This document shows positions 5,338 through 8,344 of a stretch of DNA of 8,344 nt, one piece after another. The notes beneath the pieces were generated by a model. That model saw only the letters and a program-made list of their open reading frames with translations, was not told where the DNA came from and ran no database searches. A program made the position numbers and the translations under genes. Each line of letters starts with the position of its first letter. The stretch's first letter is position 1. Location of the stretch: assembly GCA_030917985.1 (NCBI GenBank), contig JAUPTR010000007.1, positions 1 through 8,344 on the forward strand, in the 5' to 3' direction. Origin of the DNA: Pseudomonadota bacterium (GTDB lineage Bacteria; Pseudomonadota; Gammaproteobacteria; Burkholderiales; SCOH01).

Positions 5338-6417
5338 CTAGCCGGAGAGCGTTTCCAGGTGGCGGATCACCTCATCGCTGGCGCGTTCCATCCTCATCAC
5401 CGACTGCAACGCAGCGGCAATATCGCCCGCATCGAATTTGTGCAAGGCGTCCAGGCCTGATTGATGCACCGCCATATGCGGCGCCTCAAGCTCGCGGTAG
5501 CCGCTGCAATGCGAAAATCGCGCCTTGCCTTCGCCATGATAATACCAGTGCCCCAGCCGGCAATCCGTATGGCCGGCAAGATCAATACCACTGCGCACAC
5601 CCAGTAAACGCTGATACACGTCGAATTTGAACAACAAATGATCGATTTTCGCCAGCTCGGCAAAACTACGTTGGGCAGCGTGATCAATCGCCAGCTCCAT
5701 CTGTGCCGACAACGTCACCATTTCACCCATGCCCTGGCGTGCGCCCACGCCGATATCACTGGCACGTTGCGACTGCTCCGCCAGCATCTGCATGTTGCCG
5801 CGGGCGTTGTCGGTTTCATTGCGTATTGCCGACACCAGCGAAGTGATTTCCGCTGTGGCCGTGGTGGTGCGCTCTGCCAGCTTGCGCACCTCATCGGCCA
5901 CCACGGCAAAGCCACGCCCCTGCTCACCCGCGCGGGCAGCCTCAATCGCAGCATTCAGCGCTAGCAGATTGGTCTGATCGGCAATTTCCTTGATCAGTTG
6001 CACAATGCCGCTGATCTGACTGGCGCGTTCATCCAGACTGCTGACCTGGCTGGCAGCCTGCCTCGACGTGTCCGCCAGACGCGACAGACTCGACGACATG
6101 TCCTCGACTGCACCGCTACCTGAGCTGGATATCTGCTTGGCGGCAGAAGCCTGCTGGCAATCTTCGGCCAGCTTGCTGGCCATGTCGCCCAGGCTGCGCT
6201 GGCTGGCCACAAAAGTATCGCTGAAGTGCAGCAAGCCCTCTGCCAGCCCCGACAACAACCGGGAGCGCTCCTGCGCTGCAGCAGCTTCGCTGCGCGCCGC
6301 ATCCAGCTCACTGCGAATTTGCTGCAGCTGCTGGCTCAGCGCCATGTTTTCCGAACGCAGATCAGCCAGCTCGGAAGGCTGGATTGTTTGCGGGGAGGAA
6401 GTGTTCCAGAACGCCAT
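5338..6417 (-). CDS. Cytoplasmic methyl-accepting chemotaxis protein with C-terminal CZB zinc-binding domain
   Basis: A 359-residue chemoreceptor without membrane helices or signal peptide, so it should sit in the cytoplasm and signal to CheA/CheW. Residues about 14-60 are a coiled coil. The MCP signalling domain follows, with the highly conserved hairpin tip EIADQTNLLALNAAIEAARA (144-163) and GEQGRGFAVVADEVRKLAERT (164-184). The last 110 residues are a CZB domain: His260 (KIDHLLFK), Cys286 (CRLGHWYY), and His314 and His318 (PHMAVHQSG) are the expected 3-His/1-Cys zinc ligands, as in Helicobacter TlpD and E. coli DgcZ. In that family the zinc-bound Cys responds to zinc or oxidants such as hypochlorous acid. 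The start at 6417 has the Shine-Dalgarno AGGAGAA at 6421-6427; an upstream extension to 6474 lacks one. Its own promoter is probably at 6496-6525. The stop is TAG; no clear terminator follows. Confidence 0.95.
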   Translation of the reverse strand: MAFWNTSSPQTIQPSELADLRSENMALSQQLQQIRSELDAARSEAAAAQERSRLLSGLAEGLLHFSDTFVASQRSLGDMASKLAEDCQQASAAKQISSSGSGAVEDMSSSLSRLADTSRQAASQVSSLDERASQISGIVQLIKEIADQTNLLALNAAIEAARAGEQGRGFAVVADEVRKLAERTTTATAEITSLVSAIRNETDNARGNMQMLAEQSQRASDIGVGARQGMGEMVTLSAQMELAIDHAAQRSFAELAKIDHLLFKFDVYQRLLGVRSGIDLAGHTDCRLGHWYYHGEGKARFSHCSGYRELEAPHMAVHQSGLDALHKFDAGDIAAALQSVMRMERASDEVIRHLETLSG

Positions 6418-6452
6418 GTGTTCTCCTGAATAACGATACAACCACACCACTC

Positions 6453-6467
6453 GCCGGCATGTCCGGC
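6453..6467. repeat. Short inverted repeat in the chemoreceptor mRNA leader
   Basis: GCCGG (6453-6457) and CCGGC (6463-6467) flank CATGT. In the minus-strand transcript starting near 6489 this would be a small stable hairpin in the untranslated leader, about 35 bases before the start codon and well clear of the Shine-Dalgarno. Function unknown. Confidence 0.35.
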
Positions 6468-6495
6468 CGTACAAGGTGGCACATAATCGAATTCA

Positions 6496-6525
6496 GTTAT
6501 AGGCAAGCGCAGCAGGGCTTGCCAA
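6496..6525 (-). promoter_or_regulatory. Probable sigma70 promoter of the chemoreceptor gene, with a palindrome in its spacer
   Basis: On the minus strand TTGGCA (6520-6525, five of six) and TATAAC (6496-6501, five of six) are separated by 18 bases, giving a leader of about 70 bases before the ATG at 6417. The spacer and the -35 edge contain the exact inverted repeat GGCAAGC (6502-6508) / GCTTGCC (6517-6523) with an 8-base centre. This could be an operator, or a hairpin ending the upstream exported-protein transcript, although it has no U-tract. Confidence 0.5.
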
Positions 6526-6545
6526 GACATGGAAAAGAAGAGGGG

Positions 6546-7079
6546 CTATTCAGGCTGCGGGCCAAAAGCACGACGCGGTGATTGCTGCAGACGAGCCTCC
6601 AGCTCACGCAGATATCGTGCGCGGCTTTCACGTCTTTGCAGCTCTTTTTGCAGAAACAACTGGCGTTGTTCGGGGGTGAGGATATCCAGCAACTGCTGGC
6701 GATCAAAGCCGTTTTCGCGCACTTTGCGTTGCCACATTTCGCGCTGCTCGGGGCTGAGGCTTTCCAGCAACTGCATACGATCGCGCCGGCGCTGCTCGGC
6801 AAACTGGCGTAGCTGATCACGGTCTTCCGGGCGCAGCCGGTCCAGCGGAGAAACAGGGGCAGACTCACGCCAGTGGCGGCGTAACCGCTCAGCCTCTTCG
6901 GGGGTGACCGTACCGTCATGCAGCGCACGCTCCAGGCGCCGCTCGCGATACTCCTGCATATTGCGCTCAACCGACTGCAAGGCATCTGCGCCGGGCGGCG
7001 GAGTGTCGGCGTGCGCCATCGCAGCGATCATGCCGCCGATCAGGAACAACGCGTGAAACAAACGCCCGTGCTGTTGCAT
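6546..7079 (-). CDS. Small exported, Arg/Glu-rich helical protein with four spaced xxPE motifs
   Basis: A 177-residue protein beginning MQQHGRLFHALFLIGGMIAAMAHA, a Sec signal peptide with likely cleavage after residue 24 (AHA|DT), so the mature protein is periplasmic. The rest is highly charged and almost wholly helical. Four motifs are spaced regularly: VTPEEAERL (from 58), LRPEDRDQL (82), LSPEQREMW (108) and LTPEQRQLF (134), the last three exactly 26 residues apart. This resembles the LTxxQ helices of Spy/CpxP/ZraP and the LSPEQR repeats of DUF3106-type proteins, but I cannot assign either family. It is divergent from ompR-envZ across 163 bases with repeat sequences, recalling cpxP beside cpxRA. 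The ATG at 7079 has only a weak GGTGGTGA upstream; the signal peptide supports this start. The stop is TAG. Confidence 0.8.
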   Translation of the reverse strand: MQQHGRLFHALFLIGGMIAAMAHADTPPPGADALQSVERNMQEYRERRLERALHDGTVTPEEAERLRRHWRESAPVSPLDRLRPEDRDQLRQFAEQRRRDRMQLLESLSPEQREMWQRKVRENGFDRQQLLDILTPEQRQLFLQKELQRRESRARYLRELEARLQQSPRRAFGPQPE

Positions 7080-7103
7080 GGATTAATCACCACCAGGAGA
7101 TAT

Positions 7104-7181
7104 ATGAATGCCCTGCTGCATTCTAAAACCAATTGCGTTGCTGAGATATGTGGCCGGCGCGGCAATTGTAAATTGCTGTAA
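7104..7181 (+). CDS. Possible 25-residue leader peptide upstream of ompR
   Basis: ATG at 7104 follows a good Shine-Dalgarno, AGGAGA, at 7095-7100 and opens a 25-codon frame ending in TAA at 7179-7181. The peptide is short and basic with three cysteines (positions 11, 16 and 22) and no membrane segment. It ends inside the repeat cluster at 7162-7190, 61 bases before ompR, whose own Shine-Dalgarno is weak. It could be a regulatory leader or simply chance: the Shine-Dalgarno is its only strong support. Confidence 0.25.
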   Translation: MNALLHSKTNCVAEICGRRGNCKLL

Positions 7182-7190
7182 CAATTGCTG
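7162..7190. promoter_or_regulatory. Direct and inverted repeats between the divergent exported-protein gene and ompR
   Basis: Three overlapping patterns are visible. AATTGCTG is repeated directly at 7171-7178 and 7183-7190 (12-base period). GCAATTGT (7162-7169) and ACAATTGC (7181-7188) are exact inverted repeats. GTAAA-N5-GTAAC (7168-7182) resembles a CpxR-type box, and GTAACA also occurs in OmpR sites. On the minus strand TACAAT (7165-7170) is a fair -10 for the exported-protein gene with no -35, and the direct repeats lie just where an OmpR-family activator would bind. This suggests autoregulation or control of the neighbour, by inference. Confidence 0.45.
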
Positions 7191-7242
7191 GCTAAACGCA
7201 AAGCCGGATTTCATCGGCCAACGAAATCGGTAAACTGAGCGC

Positions 7243-7968
7243 ATGGATAATAACGCAAAAAAATTGCTGGTCATCGACGACGACCCCCGACTGCGCGAGC
7301 TGCTGCTGCGCTATCTGAGCGAACAAGGGTTCGACGTAGACGCCTACGCCGATGCCAGCCAGCTGGAAAAACGCCTGCAGCGCAACCGGCCGCATTTGCT
7401 GATTCTTGATCTGATGCTGCCCGGCGAAGACGGACTGTCGGTGTGCCGCCGGCTGCGGGCGCTGGGCGATACACTGCCAGTGATCATGCTCACCGCACGC
7501 GGTGACGAGGTAGACCGGATTGTTGGCCTGGAAATGGGCGCCGACGATTATCTGCCCAAGCCCTTCAACCCGCGCGAGCTGCTGGCGCGCATCAATGCCA
7601 TTCTGCGCCGCCAGCCGGCTGTGCCGGCGCTCGCCAGTGCCTACATCGAAGACGAAACTTACGAATTCGGCGATTTCCGTCTGGAAGCCGGCAGCCGCAA
7701 GCTGTTCAGGGGTGACACCGAAATCACCCTGACCCACACCGAATTCTCGCTGCTGAAGGTGCTGGCGCAACACCCGCGCCACCCGCTATCGCGCGAACGC
7801 CTGATGGAACTGGCACGCGGCAAGGATTACGACTCGTTTGACCGGGCCATCGACGTGCAGATTTCGCGCCTGCGCAAGCTGATTGAAGACAACCCGGGCG
7901 AGCCGAAACTGATCCAGACGGTTTGGGGCTTTGGCTACGTATTTGTTCCCGACGGCGCCGCCCGCTGA
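7243..7968 (+). CDS. ompR: OmpR, DNA-binding response regulator
   Basis: A 241-residue OmpR/PhoB-family regulator, close in length to E. coli OmpR (239). The receiver domain (about 5-122) has acidic pocket Asp12/Asp13, the phosphoacceptor Asp56 (LLILDLMLPGEDGLS), Thr84 and Lys106 (LPKPFNPRELLARI). The winged-helix domain (about 138-237) ends with recognition helix RAIDVQISRLRKLIE (201-215) and the wing IQTVWGFGYVFVPDG. The segments LDLMLPGEDGLS, DEVDRIVGLE, GADDY and the C-terminal VWGxGYVFVPDG follow E. coli OmpR almost word for word as recalled, so orthology is likely. When phosphorylated by EnvZ it should control envelope genes such as porins. It overlaps the kinase gene by one base (TGATG), so the two are co-translated. 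The Shine-Dalgarno is weak; the repeats at 7162-7190 may be its own binding site. Confidence 0.95.
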   Translation: MDNNAKKLLVIDDDPRLRELLLRYLSEQGFDVDAYADASQLEKRLQRNRPHLLILDLMLPGEDGLSVCRRLRALGDTLPVIMLTARGDEVDRIVGLEMGADDYLPKPFNPRELLARINAILRRQPAVPALASAYIEDETYEFGDFRLEAGSRKLFRGDTEITLTHTEFSLLKVLAQHPRHPLSRERLMELARGKDYDSFDRAIDVQISRLRKLIEDNPGEPKLIQTVWGFGYVFVPDGAAR

Positions 7969-8344
7969 TGCGCCTGTTGCCGCGCAGCCTGTTTGGCCGA
8001 CTGGCTCTGCTACTGATGTCGCTGATGCTGGTATCGCAGCTGTTCACGCTCGGCCTGCTGCGCTTCAGCCACCAGCAGATTGAAGCACAGCAACTGGCAG
8101 AACAGGTGATCGACACGCTGGCCGAGCTGGAAACCGCGCTGCAAGGCTTTGCGCCGGATGAGCGGGTGGCGTTTCTGGCGCTGCGCCACCGCCCCTATTC
8201 GATCAATCTGGAACCCGCCGCCGAGGTAATGCCGCCGAATGCCAGCCCCTGGCAACATCCCCACGCCGAACGGGTGCTGCAATCGCTGGCCAGTTTTGGC
8301 ATGGTGGTGCAATCCGCCAGACTGCAGATACAGCCCAAACAGCA
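7968..8344 (+). CDS. envZ: EnvZ-like sensor histidine kinase (N-terminal part; 3' end beyond window)
   Basis: The ATG shares its A with the ompR TGA stop, the classic ompR-envZ coupling. About 125 codons are present. Residues about 9-32 (FGRLALLLMSLMLVSQLFTLGLL) form the first membrane helix after a basic N-terminus (MRLLPRSLFGR), and the rest up to the window edge is a periplasmic segment rich in helices (QQIEAQQLAEQVIDTLAELETAL). HAMP, the phosphoacceptor His and the ATPase domain would lie beyond 8344, so kinase identity rests on gene position, the N-terminal layout and the partner regulator. The periplasmic part does not obviously match that of E. coli EnvZ, as is normal for this poorly conserved region. 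Confidence 0.85.
   Translation, partial: MRLLPRSLFGRLALLLMSLMLVSQLFTLGLLRFSHQQIEAQQLAEQVIDTLAELETALQGFAPDERVAFLALRHRPYSINLEPAAEVMPPNASPWQHPHAERVLQSLASFGMVVQSARLQIQPKQ

Noticed and set aside
6418..6474. Upstream extension of the chemoreceptor by 19 residues
   Set aside because: No Shine-Dalgarno at 6474, and the extension would cover the leader with its proper AGGAGAA site at 6421-6427.
7192..7782. 196-codon minus-strand frame opposite ompR
   Set aside because: Antisense shadow of a strongly conserved response regulator gene.
1..8344. CRISPR arrays, insertion sequences, tRNA or rRNA genes, prophage or attachment sites
   Set aside because: Looked for repeated spacers, transposase motifs, terminal inverted repeats and tRNA-like cloverleaf elements; none were seen, and base composition is even across the genes.

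Overview
The window is ordinary bacterial chromosome from a Gram-negative proteobacterium. The best guess is a betaproteobacterium, possibly of the Neisseriales/Chromobacteriaceae type, judged from recalled protein resemblance only. It carries an OmpR/EnvZ two-component pair, a fold-type I arginine/lysine/ornithine decarboxylase of about 750 residues, a cytoplasmic CZB chemoreceptor and exported envelope proteins. Coding density is high, and no transposase, phage gene, CRISPR array, rRNA or tRNA is visible.

Layout. 1-292 (minus): the first 97 codons of an exported, probably beta-barrel protein, cut by the window edge. 349-1434 (minus): an unrecognised 361-residue soluble protein, probably co-transcribed with the exported protein. 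1435-1953: a 519-base non-coding stretch. It holds a divergent promoter zone, a 9-bp inverted repeat, a strong sigma70-like promoter, and then an intrinsic terminator about 90 bases further on. Together these look like a small RNA gene with two CU-rich anti-Shine-Dalgarno motifs. 1954-4197 (plus): the decarboxylase. 4214-4250: a terminator shared with the convergent EamA/DMT transporter gene (4240-5106, minus). 5338-6417 (minus): a soluble methyl-accepting chemotaxis protein with a C-terminal zinc-binding CZB domain. 6546-7079 (minus): a small exported Arg/Glu-rich helical protein with four regularly spaced xxPE(E/D/Q) motifs. 7243-7968 (plus): ompR, overlapping by one base the start of an envZ-like sensor kinase that runs off the window at 8344.

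How the parts may work together. The exported helical protein and ompR-envZ are divergent around a 163-base region with direct and inverted AATTG-based repeats. This recalls the cpxP/cpxRA arrangement, where a periplasmic accessory protein is controlled by the neighbouring two-component system; applying that model here is inference. The decarboxylase has no amino-acid antiporter beside it in the window, so it is not obviously a complete acid-resistance module.

The strongest candidate for something undescribed is the roughly 87-nt small RNA at 1617-1703. Its two TTTCTCCT repeats are complementary to Shine-Dalgarno regions, including those of three genes in this window.
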